A stretch of 32,913 bases of DNA from an uncultured Anaerolineae bacterium (GTDB taxonomy: Bacteria; Chloroflexota; Anaerolineae; J036; Brachytrichaceae): positions 1 through 32,913 of the forward strand of contig CALHLE010000082.1 of the NCBI GenBank assembly GCA_938034415.1, written 5' to 3'. Made by a program: the position numbers and the translations under genes. The notes beneath the pieces are model-generated. The model did no database searches. It was not told where the DNA came from and saw only the letters and a list, made by a program, of their open reading frames with translations. The first letter of the stretch is position 1. Each line of letters starts with the position of its first letter. Shown one piece after another: positions 1 to 7,842 of this stretch.

Positions 1-558
1 GTGCTGCTCAGCGTGTTCAGCGCGTCGCCGCCGCTCGTGTTCACCGTCAGGCTGCTCAGCGCGCCAAGCGTCGTGGCGAAGCTCACCGTCGTCCCGTCGG
101 CAACCGCGTTGCCGTATTGGTCGGTCACCGTCGCCGTCAGCGCGCTGCTGTTGCCCACCGCCAGCGTGGTCGGGTCAGCGGCCAGCGTCACCGTGAACGG
201 CGCGCCCGGCGTGAAGGTCACCAGCGCCGTCGCTTCCAGAGTGCCCACCGTCGCCGTCACCGTCGCCACGCCGGCCGTCGTGCTGCTCAGCGTTGCCGTG
301 ACCACGCCGCCCAGCGTCGTGCCGGTCACCGGCGAGACGTTGCCCAGGCTGGTGGTGAAGCTCACGACGGTGTTATCGGCGGCCGGCTCGCCGTTGCTGA
401 TCAACACGGTTGCGGTGATCAGGGCGCTGCTACCCACGACCGTTGTAGTCGGGTCAGCAGCCAGCGTCACCGTCGTCGGGGGCGCCGCTTCAAAGTCATA
501 CAGCGTGACCTGGCTGCCCACGCCGATGCGCAGGCCGTCGGCATAGCCGACGCCGGTC
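1..558 (-). repeat. Tandem 279-bp (93-codon) Ig-like domain repeats
   Basis: Two consecutive units repeat with a period of exactly 279 bp. The string GTGCTGCTCAGCG occurs at 1 and again at 280. A 25-bp stretch beginning TCGGGTCAGC occurs at 170 and 449 with one mismatch. At protein level each unit begins VTLAADPTT and contains a (T/A)LTATV-like strand, as in Big_1/invasin-type Ig domains. The array continues off the left edge, so its total copy number cannot be read here. Confidence 0.8.
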
Positions 559-3500
559 GAGCTGCCGCCGCCGGCGCGGATGCCCACGAAGCCCAGCGGC
601 GCGCCTAAGAAGTCGCCGGGGTGAATGGCCGCGTTGGGATAGGCCGCCACGACCTGCGCGAAGGTGCAGGGGGAGGAGAAAGTGCAGGCCGTTGCGCCGG
701 TCAGGGTCGTGTACCAGCGCGGCGTCGGGTCATTGCGCGCGTCCACGGTATGCCACGTGTCCGGCGCAAGGCCGCCCGGCGAATACACCAGCCGGCCGCG
801 GAAGCCGGCGTTGTTGTCGGTCACGTCGTCGTCCCAGCCGATGTTGATGTAGGGCGTCTGGGCGTTGGTGGACGGGATGCGCAACTGATACTCGAAGACG
901 CTGATGTCGCTCAGCAGCGTGCCGGTGAAGATCGGCGAGACATACATGTGCCGCCAGGCGACATCGGTGATGGCCAGGCGCGCGCTGGCCTCACCCAGGG
1001 TCGGGGCAGGCGGCGGCAGCACGATGTCGAATGGCACGATGTATGCGCCAGGCCCGACCGTCTCGGTGATGTAGGCCCAGCCGTTGGTGAGCACCGGCGT
1101 CACGGTGATCACCGTAGTGGCCGGCGTGATGGTGTTCGTAAAGGTGCAGGTGATCGTGCCGTGTAGGCCCAGCGCAACCGCGATGCTGTCGCTGCCCGTC
1201 TCTCCGGTGGAGCAGGCAGAAGTTGCGACGTAGCCGAGCTTGGCCGTCTCGGTGATGAAGACTTGGCCGAAGTTGAGGCCGGGGAAGGCAATCGAGCCGC
1301 CGGCGGCTGGCAAGGTGAAGACCAGCGTGCCGGTGGGCACGGTCGCCGTGAAGGCCCAAGCGGTGGTGGGCGTGATCGGGCCGACGACCACCTTCTCGAT
1401 CACCAGCGTCGTCCCGCTGCACGGGCCGTTCAGGTCCGCGCTGGTCAGCCAGGGGTTGTAGGCGACCCCGTTTGGCCCCTGGAACACCGCATCGCCGCTG
1501 CCGGGGCCGTCGCCGCTGGGGCCATTTGCCGCGCCATACCAGTTGCACGCGGCTGCCACCGCAGCGCCGACGGCATCCTGGAAGATGCCGGCGCCGGTGT
1601 TGCTGACGATGGCGTTGCGCGTCACGGTGAAGCCCAATGCGCCGCCGAGGACTTGCACACCGGTGATGTTTTGCGTGAATAGGTTGAGCGTCGCGGTGAG
1701 GTTGCCGCCGCCGCCCGTGCCGAAGAGCAGGCCGATGTCGTTGTTCGAGACGGTATTGGAGACCACATCCGCGTCGCCAAAATTCTGGGCAAAGATGCCG
1801 ACGTTCGCGCCGGTCACGACGTTGCCGGAGAACAGCCCGCTAGTGGAGACCATGAAGTACAGCGCCTCCTGGCCGCCGGTGATCGTGTTCGTCAGCGCCT
1901 GCAGCACGCTCAGACCGGTCGCGCGCAGGCCGTTGAGGGTGTGGCCCTGCAGCGCGTTGCCTCTTGTGAGAGCGGCGCCGAGGTTGCTCAGGCGCAAACC
2001 ATACTGCCCGCCTTGCGCATCCACCGCGTTATCCTCCAAAAGCACATTGCCTGCGTTTTGAACAAGCACGCCCTCTGCGCTCACCTTCTCGATCTGGTTG
2101 CCGAAGACCTGCGCACTGCCGAAGCCGGTAAGCGAGATGCCGGTCGTGTGGCTGATCACCTGGTTGCCTTCGATCAGGAAGCCGTCGCCATAGCCGGCGA
2201 AGATGCCCACCCCTGCGCTGTTGCTCACCACGTTGTTCGTCACCGTGACGTTGGCGCTGGACGCTACGTGGATAGCGCCGCCGGCAGCCCCCACGTCCTC
2301 CACGTGGTTGTTGGCGATCAGCAGATGCACATCGCCGCTGCCGGCGCCGATGAAGATGGCCTCTCCACCCACGTTGCGCACCGTGTTGCTGATGATTTGA
2401 TTCCCCACGCCCTGGCCGGGGCTATTGATGATCTGAATGCCCCGGTCGCTGGGATGGTTCAGCACAAGGTTGCCGCTGATGAGGTTGAAGCTGTTGCTGA
2501 GGACGGGCGAAGGGATGAGCGGCAGCGCATCCGGCGCAAAGTAAATGCCGTATGAGGTATTGTCGCGAATCTCGTTGCTTTCCACGCGATTGTTGTTCGC
2601 GCCGGCCAGCCGCACGCCGGCGATGCCGTTGCGCATCACGTTGCCGACGACCTGGCTATCCTCCACGAAGAGGCCCACGACGGCGTAGCCGCTGGCGGTG
2701 AACACGTTCCCGCTGACCAGCACATCGGTGATCGGCAGCGTCGTGGTCACGCCGGTCATGCCGACGCCGACGCTGGTGATGACGTTGGTCAGCGTCAGCA
2801 CGCTGTTCTGCACCACATGGCTGTGGCCGCCCAGCAATGTCACGCCTTGGGCGAAGTTCGAGATGTGGACATTCAGCACTTTCAGGCCGGTGACGCCGAA
2901 CGTCGTCGTGATGCCCACGTCGCTGCCGGTGCCGTTGACGGAAGTGTTGCTGATGGTGACGTTGCTCTGCGTGACCACGATGCCGGGCGAGAGCGACTGG
3001 ATCACGGTCTGGCCCGGCCCCGCGCCGACGATGGTGATCTGCTTTGTCACCGTGATGGTGCCCGTGAAAGTGCCGGCGCTCACCTGCAGCGTGTGGCCGT
3101 CCTGCGTGGCCGGGTCGCTGATGGCCGACTGAATGTCCAGGTAACCCGTGCCGGTGTCGGGGTTCAGCACGCACCCGCGATAGTAGAAGATGCGGTTGAA
3201 GAATAAGTCAGCGTCTGGGCCGCTGCCGGCATTAGCGTTGAACAGGCGCAAGCGGCTGATGGGGCCGGGGTTGCTGCGCAGGTTGCCACTCACCGTGGCG
3301 CTGGCGCCGTCCACCAGCCGGATCAGCGTCGCCTGGTAAGTGGAGGCGGTCGTCTGCGTGATGATCACCCGCACGCCTTCGCGGGTGAAGCCGACGCCGG
3401 ACGCGATCGGCGCGTCGCCGTGCACGGTGTATTGCATTGCGCCGCCGACGAAATAGACTTCGAGCAGTTCCTGGCCGCTGGAGTTTTGCAGCGCGAAGCC

Positions 3501-3971
3501 AACCGTGCCACCGAATTGCACGTTGCCGTTATCCATCCAGATTTCAAACACGCTGCCCGGCGTAAACGGCTGGTCAAAATCGCGGATGGCCTCAGTCGTC
3601 TGCCCGCTGTTGGCATACAGCCCCCAGGCACGACTACCAGGCATGGTGTTGATGTCGCCGTCGCCGTTCGTGTCGCCGCTCATGCCGTTATTGCCGGTCG
3701 AGCCGCCCACGAAGTGGCCGTTCTGGGAAGGGTTGGATGAAGTCGTTTGGAGCGTCCACGCGCCCATGCCAAAGCCGCCGTTGTCGCCGGTGGTCCATTG
3801 AGGGTCGTAGGCCGAGTCGCTCGCAGTGTCCGAGGCGGCGGGCGGCGGCAGTAGCGGCAGTAGGGCGTGCGCCTGCTGTAGGCTGCCGAGCAGCAGCGCC
3901 AGACAGACGCCCGCGCCGACGGTTATATAGGATGCAGCATTGCGCATCGGTCGAGATGCGAACAAATTCAT
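1..3971 (-). CDS. Giant secreted beta-helix / Ig-repeat surface protein (C-terminus beyond window)
   Basis: The frame stays open from an ATG at 3971 to the left edge (about 1323 codons, no stop), so only the C-terminus is missing. A strong AGGAGGT site (3977-3983) fixes the start. Domains by eye: Sec signal peptide (residues 1-36, ending AHA); a lectin-like beta region (about 45-245) with an acidic DTNGDGD segment; a long right-handed parallel beta-helix (about 280-820) with repeating N-x-(V/I) and G-(I/V) turns, as in NosD/PbH1 proteins; a prealbumin/SpaA-like domain (about 854-950); a second lectin-like region (about 985-1160); then group-1 bacterial Ig-like domains of 93 residues from about 1161. 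The family is extracellular: adhesins, polysaccharide-binding proteins or S-layer-associated proteins. No catalytic motif was recognised, so the ligand is unknown. An anchor or sorting signal would lie outside the window. It stands alone, with a 380-bp gap upstream. Confidence 0.85.
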   Translation of the reverse strand, partial: MNLFASRPMRNAASYITVGAGVCLALLLGSLQQAHALLPLLPPPAASDTASDSAYDPQWTTGDNGGFGMGAWTLQTTSSNPSQNGHFVGGSTGNNGMSGDTNGDGDINTMPGSRAWGLYANSGQTTEAIRDFDQPFTPGSVFEIWMDNGNVQFGGTVGFALQNSSGQELLEVYFVGGAMQYTVHGDAPIASGVGFTREGVRVIITQTTASTYQATLIRLVDGASATVSGNLRSNPGPISRLRLFNANAGSGPDADLFFNRIFYYRGCVLNPDTGTGYLDIQSAISDPATQDGHTLQVSAGTFTGTITVTKQITIVGAGPGQTVIQSLSPGIVVTQSNVTISNTSVNGTGSDVGITTTFGVTGLKVLNVHISNFAQGVTLLGGHSHVVQNSVLTLTNVITSVGVGMTGVTTTLPITDVLVSGNVFTASGYAVVGLFVEDSQVVGNVMRNGIAGVRLAGANNNRVESNEIRDNTSYGIYFAPDALPLIPSPVLSNSFNLISGNLVLNHPSDRGIQIINSPGQGVGNQIISNTVRNVGGEAIFIGAGSGDVHLLIANNHVEDVGAAGGAIHVASSANVTVTNNVVSNSAGVGIFAGYGDGFLIEGNQVISHTTGISLTGFGSAQVFGNQIEKVSAEGVLVQNAGNVLLEDNAVDAQGGQYGLRLSNLGAALTRGNALQGHTLNGLRATGLSVLQALTNTITGGQEALYFMVSTSGLFSGNVVTGANVGIFAQNFGDADVVSNTVSNNDIGLLFGTGGGGNLTATLNLFTQNITGVQVLGGALGFTVTRNAIVSNTGAGIFQDAVGAAVAAACNWYGAANGPSGDGPGSGDAVFQGPNGVAYNPWLTSADLNGPCSGTTLVIEKVVVGPITPTTAWAFTATVPTGTLVFTLPAAGGSIAFPGLNFGQVFITETAKLGYVATSACSTGETGSDSIAVALGLHGTITCTFTNTITPATTVITVTPVLTNGWAYITETVGPGAYIVPFDIVLPPPAPTLGEASARLAITDVAWRHMYVSPIFTGTLLSDISVFEYQLRIPSTNAQTPYINIGWDDDVTDNNAGFRGRLVYSPGGLAPDTWHTVDARNDPTPRWYTTLTGATACTFSSPCTFAQVVAAYPNAAIHPGDFLGAPLGFVGIRAGGGSSTGVGYADGLRIGVGSQVTLYDFEAAPPTTVTLAADPTTTVVGSSALITATVLISNGEPAADNTVVSFTTSLGNVSPVTGTTLGGVVTATLSSTTAGVATVTATVGTLEATALVTFTPGAPFTVTLAADPTTLAVGNSSALTATVTDQYGNAVADGTTVSFATTLGALSSLTVNTSGGDALNTLSS

Positions 3972-4351
3972 GTTGAACCTCCTAAAGTCGCGCTTGACTG
4001 CTTCGTGTGCTTTTCGTCTGTCGTCAAAAGGTTCAGGTTATCTTACCCCTCGAACACCCAGCATACTACCGACAAGGCTTCTCGGCAAACCGCTGCATGG
4101 CACCGCGCTGCCGAACAATTTCTTACAGCGCTGCGCCGTCATCCAGGCGCGCCTGCTGCGACTCAGCGTAGGCCGCGCGCCAACCGGCGCTCTTCCGGCA
4201 GCGCCGGCAAATCCGCCAATCGGCCCGAACTTGCGCGCTTGCAGCGTCTGTTTGTCCACATAGGCCAGCAACGCTTCGGGGGCGTATTGCGCGAACAAGA
4301 AGGCCGTGTAAACCGCACGCGAGTGCGGCTGCGCAGAACGGCGTTGCGCGT
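3972..4351. other. 380-bp gap: leader of the surface-protein gene plus an unassigned open stretch
   Basis: The end nearest 3972 carries the AGGAGGT ribosome site and AT-richer leader of the surface-protein gene. On the minus strand, between about 4335 and 4038, one frame stays open after the stop of the upstream gene and reads protein-like (it includes YAPEALLAYVDKQ and RKFGPIGGF). Its codons have the GC-rich third positions typical of real genes here, but it lacks a credible start codon and ribosome site. It may be a decayed gene end or a frameshifted extension of the 4352-4720 gene. No clear terminator was seen. Confidence 0.4.
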
Positions 4352-4720
4352 TTAATGAGCGGCAAACCACGCTTGCCGCAGCGCTTCCAGCGCGTCCAGG
4401 CCGCCTTGGTAGTAAGCCAGCCAGGGCATCGCCGGCTCCGGCCGTTGGCGCTGGCTTTCCAGGCCGTCCCGCCAGCGCGCCATCTCTGCGTCGAGAAGCC
4501 GTCGAAGCGCAGCATCGTCCATCATCTCGCTCGATGCGTTGAGCCTTCGCCTCAGATCGTTCAAGGCGATCAATCGGCCCTCGGCGTACTTCATGCCGCC
4601 GGTGACCCGGCCATCCTTGTGCACCTGGCATGCCGAACCTTCGCCGAGCTGACCAGACATCGCGCGCTCGGCTTCGGCCAGGCGCTGCCGGAGATCGGCT
4701 GCGTAGCGCTGATCCACCAT
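4352..4720 (-). CDS. Hypothetical small helical protein, end of sulfur operon
   Basis: This 122-aa product is not recognised. It is soluble, with no signal peptide or membrane segment, and looks mostly alpha-helical. It is rich in Arg, Ala, Leu and Glu, with heptad-like stretches (residues 5-25, 48-60 and 70-90) and a Trp/Tyr-rich C-terminal third ending AWFAAH. Its ATG lies 37 bp after the stop of the rhodanese lipoprotein on the same strand, so it is probably the last gene of that operon. That is the only hint of a link to sulfur metabolism. An open stretch continues downstream in another frame (see the gap at 3972-4351), so the real gene may once have been longer. Confidence 0.55.
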   Translation of the reverse strand: MVDQRYAADLRQRLAEAERAMSGQLGEGSACQVHKDGRVTGGMKYAEGRLIALNDLRRRLNASSEMMDDAALRRLLDAEMARWRDGLESQRQRPEPAMPWLAYYQGGLDALEALRQAWFAAH

Positions 4721-4757
4721 GTCAACGGAGCCCGCCGCAAGCGCACCGGCGCCGAAG

Positions 4758-5198
4758 CTACTGGGTCACGGGCAAGCCGGCGTTGCGCCAGGCGCGCATG
4801 CCGCCGTCCATGCTGGTCACAGCGGCAAAGCCGGCCCGCAGCAGGATGTCGCGTCCGGCCTGGCTGCGATTGCCCGACCGGCAGACCACGACGACCGGCC
4901 GATCCCTCGGCACTTCGCTCAACCGACTTGGCAACTCGCCGAGCGGAATGAGCACAGCGCCGGGCATGTGATACTCCGCCCACTCGAACGGCTCGCGCAC
5001 GTCCAGCATGAACGCGCCGGCGTCGCGCAGCGCCGCCGCCTGGCCGACGCTCACGTTGGGCGGCAACGCCGTCTGTTCGGCCGTCGATGGCCGGACGGCG
5101 GCTTGCGGCGGATTCGACGCGTCGGGCGCTGCTGCGCCGGAACAACCCGCCAACAGCGCCAGCGCCGCTCCAAGGACTACAACACTTCTCCAACGCAT
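4758..5198 (-). CDS. Rhodanese-domain lipoprotein
   Basis: The 146-aa protein starts with a lipoprotein signal (MRWRSVVVLG... lipobox LLAGC, lipidated Cys19), then a 30-residue Ala/Pro linker and a single rhodanese domain (about 48-146). The domain has the D-V-R-E motif near residue 66 and an active-site loop CRSGNRS with catalytic Cys106. Single-domain rhodaneses carry a cysteine persulfide and transfer sulfane sulfur to thiols or cyanide. The lipobox places this one outside the cytoplasmic membrane. Only 4 bp separate its ATG from the stop of the TauE-like exporter gene, so the two are almost certainly co-transcribed and probably translationally coupled. A plausible role, by inference, is handling sulfane sulfur or sulfite products released by the exporter. 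Confidence 0.9.
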   Translation of the reverse strand: MRWRSVVVLGAALALLAGCSGAAAPDASNPPQAAVRPSTAEQTALPPNVSVGQAAALRDAGAFMLDVREPFEWAEYHMPGAVLIPLGELPSRLSEVPRDRPVVVVCRSGNRSQAGRDILLRAGFAAVTSMDGGMRAWRNAGLPVTQ

Positions 5199-5202
5199 GT
5201 CC

Positions 5203-5952
5203 CTACCTCAAGAGCCTGATCCCATTGTCATAGAGCAGATACACGGCCAAAACGATAACGAAGACGCCGAACGCCCGGCGCAACTGGTCAGGGCGAGCCG
5301 CCTGGCTGAGCTTCGCGCCGACGAACGCACCGGCGATCCCTGCTGCGGCGAACAGCGCGACCGATTGCCAATCGAACGCCGCGCCGTCCAGATGGCCGAG
5401 CAGCCCGGACAGGCTGTTCATCGCGATCACCAGCAGCGATGTGCCTACGGCCACCGGCATTGGCAGGCCGACCAGCATGACCAGCGCCGGCACGATGAGG
5501 AAGCCGCCGCCCACGCCCAGGAAACCGGTGAGCGCCCCAACGCCGGCGCCGGCGGCCAACGTCATTGCCAGGCCGCGCGGCTCGGCATGCGCGTCACCCG
5601 CACGGCGCCCGCGCAGCATCATCACGCCGACGACGAGCATCAACAGCGCGAAGGCCACCATCAGCGCCAGGGGCGGGAAGCGATGCGACAGCCGGGCGGC
5701 GAAGTAAGCGGCGATCATGCCTGCGCCGCCGAAGGCGAGGGCCACCCGCCCGTTCAGCGTGCCTTGCCTGCGATGTGCGAACACGCCACTCAGGCTATTC
5801 ACGCCGACGATGGCCAACGACGCCGTGACCGCCGCGCTAGGGTTGTAGCCCATCACATACACCAGCGCCGGCACGGTCAGGATAGAGCCGCCGCCGCCCA
5901 ACAAGCCGAGCGACAGGCCGATGGCGAAACCGAGCGCCAGTTGGATCAGCAT
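5203..5952 (-). CDS. TauE/SafE-family sulfite/organosulfur exporter
   Basis: The 249-aa integral membrane protein has about eight hydrophobic segments in two related halves. Each half begins with a Gly-rich turn: GLLGGGGSILTVPAL near residue 16 and GFLGVGGGFLIVPAL near residue 140. These duplicated motifs are the signature of the TauE/SafE (formerly DUF81) family, which moves sulfite, sulfoacetate or related anions across the membrane. The chosen ATG at 5952 follows the stop of the upstream metallo-beta-lactamase gene by 13 bp. A longer reading of this frame would run back into that gene and encodes no plausible sequence. Context, with rhodanese genes on both sides, argues for export of sulfite made by persulfide oxidation. 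The exact substrate is inferred. Confidence 0.9.
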   Translation of the reverse strand: MLIQLALGFAIGLSLGLLGGGGSILTVPALVYVMGYNPSAAVTASLAIVGVNSLSGVFAHRRQGTLNGRVALAFGGAGMIAAYFAARLSHRFPPLALMVAFALLMLVVGVMMLRGRRAGDAHAEPRGLAMTLAAGAGVGALTGFLGVGGGFLIVPALVMLVGLPMPVAVGTSLLVIAMNSLSGLLGHLDGAAFDWQSVALFAAAGIAGAFVGAKLSQAARPDQLRRAFGVFVIVLAVYLLYDNGIRLLR

Positions 5953-5965
5953 GATCCGTCGGAGT

Positions 5966-7372
5966 TCAGCGCCCGCGTTCGACGGGCAACAACTGCGCCC
6001 AGGTCTCGATGCCGTCGGGCATGCTCGCCACGCGGTCGAACCCCGCGCCGCGCAGCAGGCTGGCGGCAATGGTCGAGCGATAGCCGCTGGCGCAATACAC
6101 CGCGATATCGTGATCGCGCGGCAACTCGGCCAGCCGATCGCGCAAATAGCCCAGCGGGATGTGCGTTGCGCCGCGGATGTGCAGCGCGTCATACTCCGCC
6201 TTGCCGCGCACGTCCAACACCATGATGCCGTTGCTGCGCAAGCGCGCGCCCAATTGTCGGGCCGTGATCAACGCAAGCCCCTCGGCCTCATCGCCGACGG
6301 CCTCCGGCCCGGCGTAGCCGGCCACGTCATCTACGCCAATCGCGCGCAGCGCCTTCAAGATGGCATCGAGCCGCTCGACATCGGGCAAGATCAGGTAGGT
6401 CGGGCGGCTGTAATCCACGAACCAGCCGACGTAAGTGGAGAACGACGCGCTGCTGGCCGGCGCGCTGATCGCGCCGCGCAGGTGGGCGCGCTCGAAGTCA
6501 GCCTGATCGCGCAGGTCGAACACCTGGCCGCCGGCGGCCAGCACCTCGCGCAAACGTGCGGGCGTCAGGCGTTCCGGCTGCGCCACCTGCGAGAGCAGCG
6601 CGGGGCCGACCTTGTTCACGCGCTTCATCTGCGCGAAATACCGAGGCGGCTCCGGCTGGCCGTCCAACAACCAGCGCACGAATTCCTCCTCATCGGTGAA
6701 GCGAAAGGCTGGGTTAAAGCGCTTCTCATAGCCCAGCGTGGTGGATGGGATTGCGCCGAGCGCCTTGCCGCAGGCGCTGCCGGCGCCGTGGCCGGGCCAA
6801 ATTTGCAGGTAGTCCGGCAACGCCTTGAAGCGCTGCACGCTGTGAAACTGTCGGCGCGCGCCGGGCTCCTTCGTGCCGACCATGCCGGCAGCGGCTTCGA
6901 GCAGGTCTGGGCGGCCCACGTCGCCCACGAACAGGAAGTCGCCGGTGAAGATGCCCATGGGCTGATCCGCAGCTGCAGTGTCGGTGATCATGAAGGCGAT
7001 GTGCTCCGGGGTGTGACCCGGCGTATGAATCACCTCCACCTGCACGTTGCCGACCATCCACCGGTCGCCGTCGCGCAGCGGGATGACGTTCGGTTCGCCG
7101 GCGAAGGCGTATTTCCACGCCGCGTCGCCCATATCGCTCACGTACATCGTCGCGCCGGTGCGCGCGGCCAATTCGCGCAGGCCGCTCACGAAGTCGGCGT
7201 GGATGTGCGTCTCGGTCACCTGCGTGATGCGCAAGCCGGCCCGTTCGGCGGCGGTCAGATAGGGTGCTACGTCGCGCGCCGGGTCAATCACTAGCGCCTC
7301 GCCCGTCTTGGGGCAGCCGACCAGATAGGACGCCTGCGCGAGCGCTTCGTCGTAGAAGTATTTGAGCAACAT
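5966..7372 (-). CDS. MBL-fold persulfide dioxygenase-like enzyme with two rhodanese domains
   Basis: The 468-aa protein has an N-terminal metallo-beta-lactamase domain (1 to about 250) of the ETHE1/BLH type. Metal ligands are visible in THIHADF (His56, His58, Asp60), HTPGHTPEH (about 115-123), FTGDFLFVGD and WPGHGAGSACGK. Two rhodanese domains follow (about 265-360 and 370-465). The first lacks a cysteine in its active-site loop and is probably structural. The second keeps CASGYRS with a catalytic Cys near 427. ETHE1-like enzymes oxidise glutathione or other persulfides to sulfite, and a fused rhodanese can supply or exchange the persulfide. Together with the TauE-like exporter, this gives a persulfide-to-sulfite-to-export route. 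It lies 12 bp after the stop of the small rhodanese gene. The enzymatic step is known for the family; the route here is inferred. Confidence 0.9.
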   Translation of the reverse strand: MLLKYFYDEALAQASYLVGCPKTGEALVIDPARDVAPYLTAAERAGLRITQVTETHIHADFVSGLRELAARTGATMYVSDMGDAAWKYAFAGEPNVIPLRDGDRWMVGNVQVEVIHTPGHTPEHIAFMITDTAAADQPMGIFTGDFLFVGDVGRPDLLEAAAGMVGTKEPGARRQFHSVQRFKALPDYLQIWPGHGAGSACGKALGAIPSTTLGYEKRFNPAFRFTDEEEFVRWLLDGQPEPPRYFAQMKRVNKVGPALLSQVAQPERLTPARLREVLAAGGQVFDLRDQADFERAHLRGAISAPASSASFSTYVGWFVDYSRPTYLILPDVERLDAILKALRAIGVDDVAGYAGPEAVGDEAEGLALITARQLGARLRSNGIMVLDVRGKAEYDALHIRGATHIPLGYLRDRLAELPRDHDIAVYCASGYRSTIAASLLRGAGFDRVASMPDGIETWAQLLPVERGR

Positions 7373-7384
7373 GCACTGCCTCCT

Positions 7385-7735
7385 TTATCGAAGAATGGGA
7401 TAACCGGCGGCGCGCCAATCGCCAATGCCGCCCAGGTCATACACCTCGGCATAGCCGGCGCGCTGCAAAATTTGCGCCGCGTAGCTGCTGCGGTTGCCGC
7501 TCCGGCAATACAACACCACGGCCCGATCGCGCGGGATGTCATCCAGGCGCTGGGCCAACACTTGCACGTCAATGTTGATCGCGCCGGGGATGTGCCCGCT
7601 CTTGAACTCCTCTGGGGTGCGGACGTCAACGAGGGTGTGCGGCTTGCGCGCGTCGGCAAACTCCGCCTTGTAGCGCTCCGGGCTGATGGTCGTTCCGGCG
7701 CTCCCGCCCATTAGTGACTTCAACAGGTTCAGCAT
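7385..7735 (-). CDS. Cytoplasmic single-domain rhodanese, first gene of sulfur operon
   Basis: The 116-aa protein is one rhodanese domain preceded by a short amphipathic N-terminus (MLNLLKSLMGG). It shows the L-V-D-V-R-T-P-E-E-F motif (residues 35-44), the conserved GHIPGAIN segment (47-54) and the active-site loop CRSGNRSS with Cys77. No signal peptide is seen, so it should act in the cytoplasm as a sulfane-sulfur carrier, possibly delivering persulfide to the enzyme encoded 12 bp downstream. It is the promoter-proximal gene of the operon and faces the LysR-type regulator gene across a 107-bp intergenic region holding a palindromic regulator box. There is no obvious Shine-Dalgarno site ahead of the ATG. 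Confidence 0.9.
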   Translation of the reverse strand: MLNLLKSLMGGSAGTTISPERYKAEFADARKPHTLVDVRTPEEFKSGHIPGAINIDVQVLAQRLDDIPRDRAVVLYCRSGNRSSYAAQILQRAGYAEVYDLGGIGDWRAAGYPILR

Positions 7736-7783
7736 GGCGCATAGCGTATGCCGGTTGGGCCAGAAGTGTGAGGGCGAAGTGCC

Positions 7784-7809
7784 TATAATTCGTCATAAGC
7801 TAGGCTTAT
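7784..7809 (+). promoter_or_regulatory. TATAAT -10 box and LysR-type palindromic operator
   Basis: A consensus TATAAT occurs at 7784-7789 on the plus strand. A perfect inverted repeat, ATAAGC-TAG-GCTTAT, follows at 7795-7809. It fits the T-N11-A core of LysR-family binding boxes (T7796 to A7808). A transcript from the -10 box would start at about 7796, inside the palindrome, so a bound regulator could block its own gene. The same site lies upstream of the divergent sulfur operon, where it could serve for activation. No good -35 box is seen at the usual spacing. Confidence 0.6.
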
Positions 7810-7842
7810 ATCACTTGCCGGCAAGCGAGCACAGAAGCGGCG

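Noticed and set aside
991-3174. Minus-strand open frames at 991-1548 and 2656-3174
   Set aside because: They lie in a different frame of the giant surface-protein gene and are His/Arg-rich. The true frame is continuous through both.
5008-7294. Two long plus-strand open frames (405 and 457 codons) opposite the sulfur operon
   Set aside because: They are antisense to clear TauE, MBL-rhodanese and rhodanese genes, are Arg/Ala/Gln-rich low complexity and show no domain. They are GC-driven shadows.
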